Shown piece by piece: positions 1 through 11,067 of a stretch of DNA of 64,000 nucleotides. Source of the stretch: Trifolium pratense (taxonomy: Eukaryota; Streptophyta; Magnoliopsida; Fabales; Fabaceae); NCBI RefSeq assembly GCF_020283565.1, contig NC_060059.1:46830572-46894571 (forward strand), in the 5' to 3' direction. A program made the position numbers and the translations under genes. The first letter of the stretch is position 1. Each line of letters starts with the position of its first letter. The notes beneath the pieces were generated by a model. That model was not told the DNA's origin, did no database searches, and worked only from the letters and a program-made list of their open reading frames with translations.

Positions 1-31
<31 letters not shown>
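1..31. repeat. (TA)n microsatellite, truncated by window start
   Basis: An uninterrupted TA dinucleotide run opens the window. Its true length cannot be known because it begins at the edge. Confidence 0.95.
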
Positions 32-34
<3 letters not shown>

Positions 35-665
35 AATCATGGACGTTGTCAATCATGAATGTTGATATTAAAATACTTATTAACAAAGTTATACTACCCA
101 ATTATTGATCAAAGTGATGCATTAATCAAATTTAACACGCGAATGAGTCTCATCGTATTCAAAGACCAACAATGGAATGGTGATAAATAAATGAGATGGA
201 AAGTAATACGGGAATAATATAAATTAATCGTAAAACATAAGTTTGAATGATATAAGTTAATCATAAGTTTGCGTAAATCAAATTCAATTTGTGTGGTGAG
301 ATGGGTCATTGATTTCCAATAATTATCAATTTTTTTTTTGTTTTACAAATCTAATCACCTCTAGGAGAAAATAGTATTTAGAGAAGAAGGCGAAAATCTT
401 AAATTGTGTAACTAAAAATGTGGAAAGATTTAGATAGAGATAATTTAGTTATCAACCCTCCCTAAAAAATAGCATTCATAATTAATCCCTTAAAAATAGC
501 ATTCATAGGGATACATTTTTTTTCTCTAGGGATATTGTCATATTGATTACAAATAATTGGTCATCGAGTAATTGGTATAGCATTCATAAGGGTACACATT
601 TTTATTTTTGTTTTTTAGGATTAAGGGTTGGATTAGTCAGTCCTAAGGCCGGATACCAAGTTTTC

Positions 666-685
666 AAAAAAAAAAAAAAAAAAAA
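666..685 (+). repeat. Poly-A run, 20 bases
   Basis: Twenty consecutive A residues. It could be the tail of an old retroposed copy, but no recognisable element body or target-site duplication was found around it. Confidence 0.9.
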
Positions 686-1561
686 GGGTTGGCATAACCA
701 GTTTGAAATTTGTTTAAAGTCAATTGATTTATATGGAAATTAATTATACAACCTTGATCTGATAAGGGGAGAAGCACCCTGGGCTATTTGTTAAAGCTCA
801 AAGGCCAAGATGGCGCGGGTGCATGCTTCTGCCATAGTTGCGCGTACACCGGATCTAGTCCATGTAAATACCCAAAAACCCAAATTTGCTCATTTTCCAT
901 TCATTTTCTCTCTCTTCTTCTCTCTCTAATCTGAAAACTCTCTCATATCTCTTCTTTCACCTTCACCAATTTTGTTGTTGTTAAGTTTCACTAAATCATG
1001 CTTAGAAAAACATATATTATTACAACATGTTCATCACATTTCTTGATAGTGATCTCAAATTTAAACAAAATAAACAACATTTATAAGTATTTTAATCTCA
1101 TTTTCTTCAAAATCAATCTCTTAAACAAAGTGTTTGAATTATCTACTTTTCCTTATAGTTGCATGATTTTTGCTCTAACTTGATGCACCTTAAATAGACG
1201 GGTTGCTTGAGCAAGCCTTAAACAAAGTGATTGAATCCTCTAGTCTTTCTTTTTTTTTTGTAAAATTTTTGTGTAAAAATTTGTGTTGTTGCGGTGGTGA
1301 TGGTGATTGTGGTGGTTTTGAGAAGAAGATGAAGATTTAATGTGATGTAGGTTGTGGAAGAGATAGAAAATTGATGTGTGTGGTGTGTGTGGGTGAGAGT
1401 GAGGGTGGTGGATGAAATGTTAAGCTAGTGTGTGTATTTGATGGATTTAAATGAGTTTATATAGAGTGTTCGAAAGTGAAGAGGATAGATGAATGCTAAG
1501 TGAAGCTTTTAAAGCCAATGAAATTCTTACACTTGCAATGCAATGAGTATATGATAAACAT

Positions 1562-1659
1562 AACAAATGGTATTATGTAAAGTCATGGATGGATAGTAGA
1601 GAAGAAAAATAACAAATGGTATTATGCAAAACCATGGATGGATAGTAGAGAATGAAGTA
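1562..1659. repeat. Tandem duplication, 49-bp period, two copies
   Basis: Two adjacent copies begin at 1562 and 1611 with AACAAATGGTATTATG. They differ at a few positions, so the duplication is not recent. Confidence 0.85.
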
Positions 1660-2627
1660 GAAGCACTACTTGTCGCTTGATTAAGGTGTCATTTGGCTTG
1701 AAGAAGATATATGTGGTCAATGCATGCATGATGGAGGTTCCAAAAGCTTCTTGAGTAATTACCAAGACACAATTGTCACATGAGCATTGGACTTATTGCA
1801 TCACACATGACATAAGGCATTAAGTGCAAAGATCATGGCACACTTGTCATATCACTATTGGACTACACATGATAGGCCCACACATGCTTATAGGTGTCAA
1901 GAGATGATTGGCCATGATGGATAAGGTTTTTTAAGGAGTTAGGGTTTCCAATGACATCATGTATGATGTCATCCAATTAGGGTTGCAACTTCTATCTTTT
2001 ATTGTAAGTAAAGATTAAAAACAATGTAACCATTTAATCTCAGCCGTTTTCCACGTGTCATTCAAATGTGTAATCAACGGGAATAAAAAAGAGCTAACGG
2101 AAAAGGAGCAAAGCTCTCGTCTCTTAGGCCAAAGGAATGAGCGGATCAGCTCCATTTCTTTCAATCCCTTTCCTGTCCTGTTATGTGCGCCATGTGGCAA
2201 ATAAAACTTCCAAAGGCTGTCGCCGCCGCTAAGCTACGTTACCGCTCTTGTCACCGCCGACGTTAATGCACGCCACTCCTCTGTACTTTGTTCCTTGACA
2301 GAATTTGTATGTTGTTTCCAACTGATAATCAAGTAGTGCAGCAAAGCATATAATCAAACCACTGTACCTATCTTTTTCATGCAACTTAAAATTAAACCAT
2401 AAAATTGGGAGGGTTGTTTTGGTGTAGTGCTCAACGTATTTGCTGTTAGTGGGGAGGGGTCTGGAGGTTTTTTGTGTTTTGTTATGTTGGGATGTAGTTT
2501 GGCTTTGGCCCCTTTCTTTTTACGGTCTTGCTGTTTCGTTTGTAATGGTGGTCTACACCTTTATTTTCCTGCACAACAGAACAAGGGAAACTAGGAATGA
2601 GGGAAATAAAAATATAAGGCAAAATAA

Positions 2628-2699
2628 TGAACCTGACGTGAATCGAACACGCAACCTTCTGATCTGGAGTCAGACGCGTTACCATTGCGCCACAGATCC
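2628..2699 (-). tRNA. trnW-CCA: tRNA-Trp (anticodon CCA)
   Basis: The minus strand folds into a 72-nt tRNA. The 7-bp acceptor stem starts GGATCTG and pairs with CAGGTTC plus discriminator A. The D arm is GCGC/GCGT, the anticodon stem TCTGA/TCAGA encloses loop CTCCAGA with anticodon CCA, and the T arm has loop TTCGATT. No intron is present and CCA is not encoded, as expected for a nuclear plant tRNA. Two G-T/T-G wobble pairs in the acceptor stem are tolerable. It lies alone in intergenic DNA. Confidence 0.96.
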
Positions 2700-4985
2700 A
2701 ATTGATGTTTTATGTGTTTACCAATAATACATATACCTTGGGTATTCTTTGTATTGGTGCGCAATTTCTTCCACCATTTTCTGCCATATGTAGACAAATT
2801 TTCAAGCATCATAATAGGAGGTTTTATACGATGACTCCTTCTTAATCTACTCTTATATTAAGTCCTTATCTCCATCAAGCAGCTTAAAATAGTGGTGATC
2901 TGATTATGTGGTGTTAACCTAAAAGAAGTTCAAGCAAAAGCTAGACACACTAACCATTCATAAGTGTTTTTTCCTTCTTCTCTCTTGTTTTATTTTATTT
3001 AATTTGGGTGTCTATACATCAAACCAAGCATCTTCTATGTGCAAATTGACTAGTAGTAATAACAAGAGTTTGTGGAGCTTGTTTTGAGTTGTAAATAACA
3101 CTTGGGTAATGGGTATAACATTCCAACTTTCAAGTTCCTGAATCCATTTTATGCTCTTGAAAATTCTAAAATATCAAACTTCTTTTGTACATTGCATAAA
3201 CACGTGGTTCCAACTATACTCGAATATGAATCGTTAACAATCTGGTTTTAATCAGATTTTAAGAAGGGTTTTGGGAAACCAGCTTTTAAAAGGGAATAGT
3301 TTTTTTTATTTTAAAATGTTTTGAAAACCAATCATGCTCAGATTTAAGGATATATATAAATCATACAAAGCATCCATGTAAGTGGAACACTTGTCACAAA
3401 AAAATAAAGAGTAACAACAATATTGACTCATTCGAACAAATACAACCATAATGTTGAAGTCTGAAAACTGCATGGCTCATTTATAGAAGCAACGTCTTAC
3501 AAGATTTACCTTCTTTATGAAATTATGATACACTACTAGTAATACACAATAAAGTATCATGTGTACAGAACATAAACCATGATTGGCTGAGCCTGGTTCA
3601 GATATGCCATGTTCAAAGGGTTGCAGTATGTAAGGGTTCTCAAAATTGGTAATATGAAATATGCATAATTGCAAATTGATTATTCATTCAAAGGTAAAAT
3701 TGAGTTGATGTTCTTAGTACATAAAAGAGAAAGATAAAAGAAGACTAAGTCCAAGACTTAAGCCATTACTCTACTAGAGACTAGAGAGTACCAAAGAGAG
3801 AGGAGAGACTTCTATCAATTTTCTTCACCCCTTTGCCAATCATTTGCATTGCCTCTTATAGCATACTGAGGAATATTTCTGTTAGCATTTTCTCCTTATT
3901 TCCTTCATTTTTGGATCATATGCTATGTGTCCTTTAAATTCCTCAATTTAGTTATCTGAAATCATAACACAGTAGTTATCAATAGACTCAAAAACCTATC
4001 GGTGGCCAGAAGTGGATGATCATATTCAAAGACTCGAGCAATAATATTAAACCAAATGAATCATTGCAAGGGATGATTTCACTGAGTAATACTAAATTAC
4101 TAATATACAAAATTAATCATCGCAGGGGATAACATTTGAAAAATATTCATTCCTTCCCCATTCACTAGGCAAACCAAATAATGATCAATGAATACAAGCC
4201 CAACACATTTCTTTTCACAATCAAAACATACACTGTGATGGGTAAATTTTAACAGTTTTCTATTGCAATAACATGCAAGAAAACAAGTTATCAAAATATA
4301 TGCCAGAATGTTAAACAACAGAGTAATTCGAGCTCTGGACACCCTGTAGACTGTATATTGAGGTACCATAAAAGCAACCACGTAATCGGAAAAACCAGCA
4401 CTAAAACAGATAGAAAACAGCAACCACACCGTGAAAAACAAGATCATGAGCAACAACATAATAGAAATATTAAGATCGGAGAAATGGTATGTAAACTGAA
4501 GATCGAAGAGTGTTATTTATCTAACCAAGGGAGCTCAGCTCCTTCTAGAGTCAAGAACAAAACACAAAAGATAGAAAAGGAAAAAAGACTGAACAACAAG
4601 GATCTACAATGGAGCAGTCCTTTCTATGCCAAAGGCCACCCACAATCTACTCCAGTTTCCCAACATCCACATACCTACCTATTCTCCCGTCTCCATGATT
4701 CCCAAATATATACCATCTGTCTGTTCTGTTGTACACTACCCTCCCCTAATTGTTTCTTTCCCTTGCACTCTTCAAACTTCAGTCTTCACTATTTATAATT
4801 TCTGCATTGTTCTCAGTACAATCATTTTTCCACCTCTCATTTTCTGCAGACATGCAACAAGGTTAGCCCCATCGTTTTTCAGAACCTCGGTTAAGCGTTT
4901 GTTATTGAGAATTAGTTAGGTTAATTGGTCTGGGATAATTTGACGAAATAAGGAAATTTCATTCAAGTGAAAGTTCTAATAAAAT
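2700..4985. other. Intergenic region downstream of the KNL2-like gene
   Basis: No gene could be supported. Open frames around 4100-4459 (minus) and 4358-4919 (plus) overlap each other, carry no recognisable domain and lack clear splice or initiation context. The stretch may include remnants of KNL2-like 3' sequence near 4900-4985. Confidence 0.5.
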
Positions 4986-5349
4986 TTAACTGGAAAATGT
5001 TTCTCGACAAAGAAATATGTACCTTCCCAATGATAACCGGAAAGGTGATATCAAAGATGAGCCTTCCTGAATATCTGTAATCTCACTGTCCTGGATGGTA
5101 AAATGTAATAAGATTTAAAGAAACAGTTAAAAGATTGTAGGTTCTAAATCTTCACCCTTTCTTTATCTTATCCCACCTTAAAGAGAAAACAGATTCTATA
5201 TATAATGCGGTATGCAGGATGTCTCAATCTCCTAATGGAAACAGAGAAAAAAATCAGCACTATGAAATAAGATATCACATATTCACATACCATATTATAA
5301 ATGGGTATTTGATTGCGCGAAAACTCTAAGCGAGGTAGAAGTTACCTTC
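4986..5349 (-). other. KNL2: Degenerate CENPC-k exons of the KNL2-like gene
   Basis: Exon 5349-5291 begins GR, then TAA, then LLPRLEFSRNQIPIYNM. Exon 5090-4986 continues DSEITDIQEGSSLISPFR and ends at TAA 4988-4986. In the family the motif needs an aromatic Trp before RNQIPVY; here the codon is TCG (Ser). The stop codon inside the motif means it cannot be translated from this gene even if the earlier TGA were bypassed. Confidence 0.8.
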
Positions 5350-5416
5350 CTGCAAAATAACCCAAACATTAGTGCGAAGTATACCGCTTTTAGATTACTA
5401 TATACAAAATGCTAAC

Positions 5417-5655
5417 AATAGCATTGGGTGAGAAGAGTTGGGCAGCATGAATGAGAGTGCATGAAAAGCAAATAGTGTGTATATGTTATCAGTTACCAAA
5501 TAAGATGTATTACTTGATGACTTAATAACGATTAAAAATAGCATTGGGTGAGAAGAGTTGGACAACATGAACGAGAGTGCATGAAAAGCAAATAGTGTGT
5601 ATATAAGTTACCAAATAAGATGTGTTACTTGATTAATTAATAATGATTAAAACAA
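5417..5655. repeat. Tandem duplication, 120-bp period, in a KNL2-like intron
   Basis: Two copies starting AATAGCATTGGGTGAGAAG at 5417 and 5537 share most positions, with scattered substitutions and one small deletion. They lie between the exons ending at 5660 and starting at 5349. Confidence 0.85.
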
Positions 5656-5659
5656 TTAC

Positions 5660-6172
5660 CAGATCTAGATTTTTTGAGACTCAATGACTCTGGAGAAACG
5701 GCTGATAATCTCTTCTTACTACCCTTGTTCAAGTCACTTACATTCCTTTCTTGTGAAGATTTCACAGAAGATGTGGATTTAATAATTGTAACCCTTTTTC
5801 TCTTATATCATCGGTCAGTTTTTGCTGGCGTAGTTTTGCATACTCTGGATGTGAATTTATTTCTGACCTGCTCAGACAATGCATTTACTGGTCCCTTCAA
5901 TTTTGATTGAACGGGTTTCGATGGACTTTCCTGTCCTCCACCACTTATCTCAAAAGCTGTTGAGGCAGAGATATGGCGTTCAATTGGATACTTTGGAGGA
6001 CCTTCAGTAGCAGGTTGCTTCTTCTGGCTGAGTTTAATATTATGCAACCGGACACTACGTCTATTCCCACCACTACCATGAACAACATTGACCTCACTCA
6101 TTTTAATTGACTTATAATCTCCTGTGGCCTTCTCCGATGATACAAAAGAAGTAGGAAAAGATTTTTCCACAG
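5660..6172 (-). other. KNL2: KNL2-like exon, second linker copy, with premature TGA
   Basis: The exon is in phase with the preceding one and contains TGA at 5810-5808. The same frame continues for about 50 further codons with KNL2-like sequence (basic stretch, then SPESLSLKKSRSG) up to the donor GTAATTG. The continuation beyond the stop shows that the stop is a lesion rather than the ancestral end. Confidence 0.8.
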
Positions 6173-6285
6173 CTGCGACGACATTTAAAATGTCAACATA
6201 TAGAGACTGTATATATATAGGAAATGATAAAACATTAAGCAAATACGAGATGAATATCGTTTACAAGCATTGTCTATAAATTTAC

Positions 6286-6603
6286 CACCAGGTGATATTT
6301 CTGGAAGATTTGCGGATACATTATTAGAAATAGCAGTATCCGGATTACGATTTTCCACTTCCATCGAGGTAGAGCTCTGCTCTGTATCTGGATGCTTGAG
6401 AGGACCTCCAGACGCAGGCTGCTGCTGACAAACTTTACTATTATACAAGCTGGTACAACGTCTATTTTCGTCACTACCATAAGCAACATCAACCCCACTC
6501 ATCTCCTTTGAGACTTTGCATTTGTCTACAGCGGATGGTTTATTGCATTCTCCTGGGGCTTCTTCAGGAAACACCAACGGAGTAGGAATGGAATTTTCCT
6601 CAC
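6286..6603 (-). other. KNL2: KNL2-like exon, first copy of a duplicated acidic/linker exon
   Basis: This phase 1-1 exon encodes a low-complexity linker. Its peptide resembles that of the next exon (6172-5660): SIPTPLVF versus SFPTSFVS, NRR in matching position, and QQPASGGPLKHP versus KQPATEGPPKYP. This indicates an internal exon duplication. Confidence 0.75.
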
Positions 6604-6727
6604 CTGCAACAACAATTAAAACAATTAGTTGGATATAGAGACTACAGAGATAAATGATAAAATAAAAACATAACAAACCTATAAGACATGGACAAAAATA
6701 ATTTACAATCATCACCAAAATATTTAC

Positions 6728-6875
6728 CATCATACAAGATTTCGTGACAAATTGTAGATACATTCTCTGGAACAGCATTAGCCAAATCAATACCAGCTTC
6801 AAATTCTTCTTTGATGCATTCTAGAGCATAGCTTTCCCAATTTGGAGGAAAACCATATAAAAAACTCTTTGAAAT
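6728..6875 (-). other. KNL2: KNL2-like exon, SANTA domain part 2
   Basis: It starts after TTAG and reads ISKSFLYGFPPNWESYA, the aromatic GFPPNW motif that closes SANTA domains. It ends at a phase-1 donor GTAAATA. The frame is intact. Confidence 0.85.
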
Positions 6876-7019
6876 CTAACCATATAGTATATAAAATAAA
6901 AATCAATCAGTCCAAGGGTAGCATGCAAAATGAACATCATCAAATGGGGAACATCTAACATTAGAAACAACATCTTGCAAGACCAACCACCAAAGACATT
7001 GAAATTTATTATAACAAAC

Positions 7020-7164
7020 CTGAGGAGTAAAACCATTTTCCAGTGTACGCTGCTTGTTCATGAAACCCCTAGTGTAAACATATATACCATCCGCAGTCTC
7101 AAGGGAAAACAGATCAGTTCTTTTGATAATAGGAGCAGAAACAAAAATCTGACCTGCTTCTTCC
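7020..7164 (-). other. KNL2: KNL2-like exon, SANTA domain part 1
   Basis: The acceptor AG lies at 7166-7165 and the donor GT follows 7020. The exon joins in phase with 8153-8086 (…GISSRK then EEAGQIF) and ends …ENGFTPQ. It carries the conserved SANTA segment with APIIKR and LETADG. The reading frame is intact. Confidence 0.85.
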
Positions 7165-7590
7165 CTGAATCACAAAATTAAGTGTGTTTGCAAAAACGTT
7201 AGAAACCTCTTACAATAGTAAATGAGAGAGAATCATCTTTGTATTGCATGATATAAATGAGAGAATGAATACAAACAAGTATTTATACATGAAAAGGAAA
7301 CTTGCAGTGCAAGCTAACTAACTGCTAACTGTTAGTAACCATTTCTCAAGGGAAAACAGATCAGTTCTTTTGATAATAGGAGCAGAAACAAAAATCTGAC
7401 CTGCTTCTTCCCTGAATCACAAAATTAAGTGTGTTTGCAAAAACGTTAGAAACCTCTTACAATAGTAAATGAGAGAGAATCATCTTTGTATTGCATGATA
7501 TAAATGAGAGAATGAATACAAACAAGTATTTATACATGAAAAGGAAACTTGCAGTGCAAGCTAACTAACTGCTAACTGTTAGTAACCATT
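7097..7590. repeat. 247-bp direct tandem duplication including the 5' part of the SANTA exon
   Basis: Copies at 7097-7343 and 7344-7590 look identical on reading. The unit contains the intron acceptor and the first 68 bases of the SANTA exon plus upstream intron. The outer copy therefore carries a truncated exon with its own acceptor but no normal donor. Confidence 0.92.
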
Positions 7591-7657
7591 TCTATGAGCT
7601 ATCACAGTGCTAAGCTGGCCTCACCAAGGTTAACTCTCCAATAAAACCATTATAATT

Positions 7658-7867
7658 AAAAAAAATGGTAGATTAAAGTTTAGGTTAGTTTGATACTGAT
7701 GACTCGCAAAGGTCAGAGCATGCCTCAAGACTCGAAGAGGGTAATAGAGGTACTCATAGATTACCCACCAACGAGGTCCCCACACTAGCCCGCCGGCAGT
7801 GAGAGTTGAACCCACGCCCTTGCAAGGTATGAGTCAACTCCTTACCAACTGAACCAACCTCCGTTGA
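7658..7867 (-). mobile_element. tRNA-derived SINE with 10-bp target-site duplication
   Basis: The minus strand starts with a tRNA-like head containing A box TGGTTCAGTTGG and B box GGTTCAACTC. It continues with an unrelated body and ends in a T-run, as in Au-type plant SINEs. CATTATAATT flanks both sides (7648-7657 and 7868-7877). It sits in an intron of the KNL2-like gene in the same orientation. It does not fold as a complete tRNA. Confidence 0.85.
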
Positions 7868-8412
7868 CATTATAATTGATTTTACCTTTGTCAAATATGA
7901 TAATTTTATTTCAGTAAAAAAACATTTAAGTGACCTCTGGTTTTGCATTAGCTTGAGAAATTTACTCCAAGTTTTCATACAAGTCATATTAATAGATTTA
8001 AAAACATAGAAACAACAATTATGATATAATGACACAATATTCTACACAGAACTCGGTTGAGGTAAACCCTAAGCTGAGAACTTACTTTCTGGAAGAGATG
8101 CCGGAGCCAAAATTCTCCTTCTTACTTTCACGTAAACTTGTGGAATCAAACATGCATAATCCATTAATAATAAAACCAGACCATTCTAATTTTATTTTAT
8201 TTTTTTACAAAGAAAACTATCATCTATGGTCCTAGGGTTTGGTACAAAAAAGAGAAAGAACACAGAGGAAAGGTTTGATTCATCTTTACCTTAGTTTCCA
8301 ATTGCTCAAAAGCTTCAACTTGAGTAGAATCTTGCAAATGCAAGCATGAATTTGAAAAACTGAATTGCTCATTTCGATTTGTGATGGATTTGTATGAACT
8401 GTGAAGGAACAC

Positions 8413-9472
8413 GAGGGAGAGGAAGAGATAGAGAAATCAGAGGGATTTGTATGAAGATCGTAGTGAGTGTTTTGCTGAAAAGGGAAATATGAATAAATGA
8501 AAAGGAGATGTTTTGGCCTTATATACTCATAAGCCCCTGATTACCATTCTGCCCCTTCTAATTTCTTATTTATTTTCTTATTCAAATAATGGTTCGGTGA
8601 AAGATTACTTTTATAAATTTTTGGTTCTTTAAGATGGTGGCTTCTTGAGTCAAAAGGAAAAGGATGGTGGCATCTAGGGTGAATGTATTTGTTATATGAT
8701 GAGGTATACCCTTCGATGAGAAATAGATAGTAATGTATGTGAGATAAAATTATAAATACATAAAGTTTATTTAAAGAATTTTAAAGGTTGATAAATTTCT
8801 ACAAGGTTATTCACCATGGTGTTTGTAGATTTCTTGCAAAGCTTTTTTAGGGTGCTTCTTGTTCGAGTGGTGGCAAGATTGAAAAACAATGAGAGATCAA
8901 TTTTTTTGCAACTAGGAAAAGGAAGCAGAACGAGGTTTGGTTACTGTGCATAAGTCATACTTATGCACGGTGCATAAGTCTCAACGCTTTGCTTCGTACA
9001 CCCCCTCCTTCGTCATACACCCCCCATTCCAAAACCCATCTCCAAACAGCCCAACTCCAAGCGGCCCTCTCCAAACTACACTAATCTCATTATTTGCAGA
9101 CGGTTAAACGAAAACGAACCTCAGGAAACCATTTTCATCATCATCAACGCATAAATCATCAACATCATAACTGTCAACACCGTTGCCATCATCATCACCC
9201 TCGCCGGAAATCAAAGCTCAACATCATCACCATCGCCATCATCATCAACGCATAAATCATATTTCATCGCCATCATCCTCGCCGGAAATCAAAGCCCAAC
9301 ATCACTTCATCCGTCGTCGTCGCCATTAACGCTTTCCATCTTCAACGTCACCGCCGTTCATCATTAGTTCATCATATTTCATCATCTTCACCGTCGCCAT
9401 CATTCAAAACCATTCATCATAGTTCATCATCATTCACCAACATATACATAATTTGAACGAACCAAACACAAA
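8413..9472. other. Intergenic and leader region between the KNL2-like gene and the Ulp1-like gene
   Basis: The first half is featureless AT-rich DNA. An inverted repeat lies at 8946-8968. From about 9120 to 9440 there is a CAT/ATC-rich imperfect repeat, with the phrase CATCATCAACGCATAAATCAT occurring twice. It ends just before the ATG of the Ulp1-like gene and probably served as its 5' leader. Confidence 0.55.
8946..8979. repeat. Perfect 10-bp inverted repeat plus a third direct copy
   Basis: GTGCATAAGT (8946-8955) is followed after 3 bases by its reverse complement (8959-8968), and then by another direct copy (8970-8979). It may mark a transposon terminus; no matching copy was found on the far side. 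Confidence 0.8.
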
Positions 9473-9880
9473 ATGGTGAAAAGAAAACAGGTTAGAGCTA
9501 GATTTTTAATTCGATTTTGGGAATTAGGTTTTATTTTGGTTTGATTATTTTGTAATTTCACAAGATTAAAACCATTGGATGTACTAAATGGTTTCCTAAT
9601 TATATTTTGGGAATTAGGTTTGATTATTTTGGAATTGTGGATTATTACTCATATATGTATATGTTTGAACTTTTGTATACTTGAATGGTTTCCACATTTG
9701 AGGATTGAACTGTGTTTGTTGATAATAGTGTATGCTTTTGTGGGAATATGTGATAATGTCTGCTATCTAAGTGAAACCATTAGGCAAGGATTTTGGTTTC
9801 AGTGGGAATATGTGATATGACAATGTTTGTTGATCTGTTAGTATGGGATTTTTGATTGATAATGGTTTCATTCAATGCAG

Positions 9881-10654
9881 GTTGACGAGTCAGGACCAAG
9901 CTTCAGCCTTGGCCTATCGCAGTCATCAGACTCGAAGGCTTCATCTTCGCATACTACCCGACAACAAAAGGGGAAAATGCAAGCTGCAAAAGCAACTGAA
10001 CAGAAGCAAAAACCTACCGAGGCTGAACATAGGTTGAGACACAATTTGAGCATACCTAAAGTGTATGATATTATGCAATCTGTCAATGGAAAAAAAACAA
10101 AAAAGAAGATAATTGAGGTATTGAACGAATGCAAGTTTGGAGGAATGCTGCACATTTGCAATTGGACAAGAATCCACACATTCTTTGTGGATTGGATCGT
10201 AAACAACTTTGACAAGGATAACATGTGCATCAGATTGACTACGACAAAAGTGCTTGAATTAAAAGAGCATGATGTCCACCGCGTATACGAGCTTCCAATG
10301 GTTGGAAAAAAGATAAACACCGGTGTTTGCTCGGATGAGGCAATAAAAAGGTTGAGGGCAGAATTAGGATTGAATGAAGGCTTTTCTCAATATGTGAAGT
10401 TGGCAGAATTGGAGAGAGTCTTGAAGACAACCGAGAAACCAACTGCTTGGGTGAAGGGCGCAATATGTTACACAATTCACAACATATTGTGCCCGACTAA
10501 CCACAGTGATGTCTCTCTTCACTATGCCCACATCTTAGAAGATGCAGCCAGTGTTTCATCGTACAATTGGTGCGCACATATCCTAGATTATATGAAATAA
10601 GGACTGCGAAGTCCAGGTGTTGCAAACCCACTTGCAGACTTTCATTTCCTATTG
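9881..10654 (+). other. Ulp1-like gene exon 2, N-terminal domain, with nonsense codon
   Basis: The acceptor TTCAATGCAG precedes 9881 and the donor GT follows 10654; length is 258 codons, phase 0. It encodes a conserved N-terminal region found in plant transposon-borne Ulp proteins (LTTTKVLELKEHDVHRVYEL; WCAHILDYMK). TAA at 10598-10600 interrupts it, and the frame continues to the donor. Confidence 0.8.
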
Positions 10655-10711
10655 GTAAACATTCTAACTATAACTTCATCTTACTTCATGTTACTTCATA
10701 TTCTTCAATAA

Positions 10712-10943
10712 TTTACACACTGAAACCATTATTATTGGTAAATGGTTTCAGTGTATAACTTACTGAAACCATAAAACCATACTTACAGTTTCAATGCTAT
10801 ATTTCTCTTTTTTTAGGTGTTTTGTATAGTGAATGTGTTATGTGTTTTGTATAGCCTGTATGGTAGGGGGAATTACATATCTAGCTAGTTGTGAGAGGAT
10901 TTTGACCTGAAACCATTAGTCTATGGTTTCAATGTTATAATTT
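10712..10943 (+). repeat. MULE-associated repeat with palindromic TGAAACCAT motifs, copy 1
   Basis: It contains TGAAACCATT-n-AATGGTTTCA palindromes, then TTTTTTTAGGTGTTTTGTAT and CTAGCTAGTTGTG. It is nearly the same as 11068-11306 and related to 14390-14560. Confidence 0.85.
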
Positions 10944-11067
10944 TATTTGTTTAGGTGTTTTCTATAGTGAATGTGTTGTGTGTTGTGTGTGTTGTGTGTT
11001 TTCTTTTTTTAGGTGTTTTGTATAGTGAATGTGTTATGTGTTTTATTTGTTTAGGTGTTTTCTATAA

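Larger units (their letters stand above)
32..2627. other. Intergenic region without a recognisable gene
   Basis: I see no convincing coding exon here; short open frames have no recognisable domain. The stretch holds a 20-base poly-A run (666-685), a pyrimidine-rich TC tract (about 898-960) that resembles a plant 5' leader but has no exon attached, a GTG/GGT-rich tract (about 1280-1320) and one tandem duplication (1562-1659). Confidence 0.6.
4986..8412 (-). pseudogene. KNL2: KNL2-like kinetochore gene (SANTA domain, CENPC-k motif), disrupted
   Basis: KNL2 (the plant M18BP1 counterpart) helps load the centromeric histone CENH3. Exons read on the minus strand as 8153-8086, 7164-7020, 6875-6728, 6603-6286, 6172-5660, 5349-5291 and 5090-4986, with GT/AG junctions and matching phases. 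The second and third encode a complete SANTA domain (SAPIIKRTDLFSLETADGIY, then RTLENGF and GFPPNWE). The last coding parts give the CENPC-k signature: PESLSLKKSRSG, then LEF-S-RNQIPIYNM, then TDIQEGSSLISPFR. Three lesions lie in the C-terminal half: TGA at 5810-5808, TAA replacing a Leu codon in exon 5349-5291, and Ser (TCG) where the family has Trp (TGG). The DWWL segment expected before the SANTA core was not found, so the 5' end (possible exon around 8412-8290) is uncertain. It is either a pseudogene or a form truncated before CENPC-k, like natural beta-KNL2. Confidence 0.82.

Noticed and set aside
898..1183. TC-rich leader followed by a 61-codon ORF at 998
   Set aside because: The leader looks gene-like, but the ORF has no domain and no convincing downstream exon, so no gene was called.
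4100..4459. 119-codon hydrophobic minus-strand ORF
   Set aside because: No recognised family, overlapping plus-strand frames, no splice or leader support; AT-rich DNA often yields such hydrophobic frames.
7780..7867. Possible tRNA gene on the minus strand
   Set aside because: It has A and B boxes but no complete cloverleaf, and it is the head of a SINE with target-site duplication.
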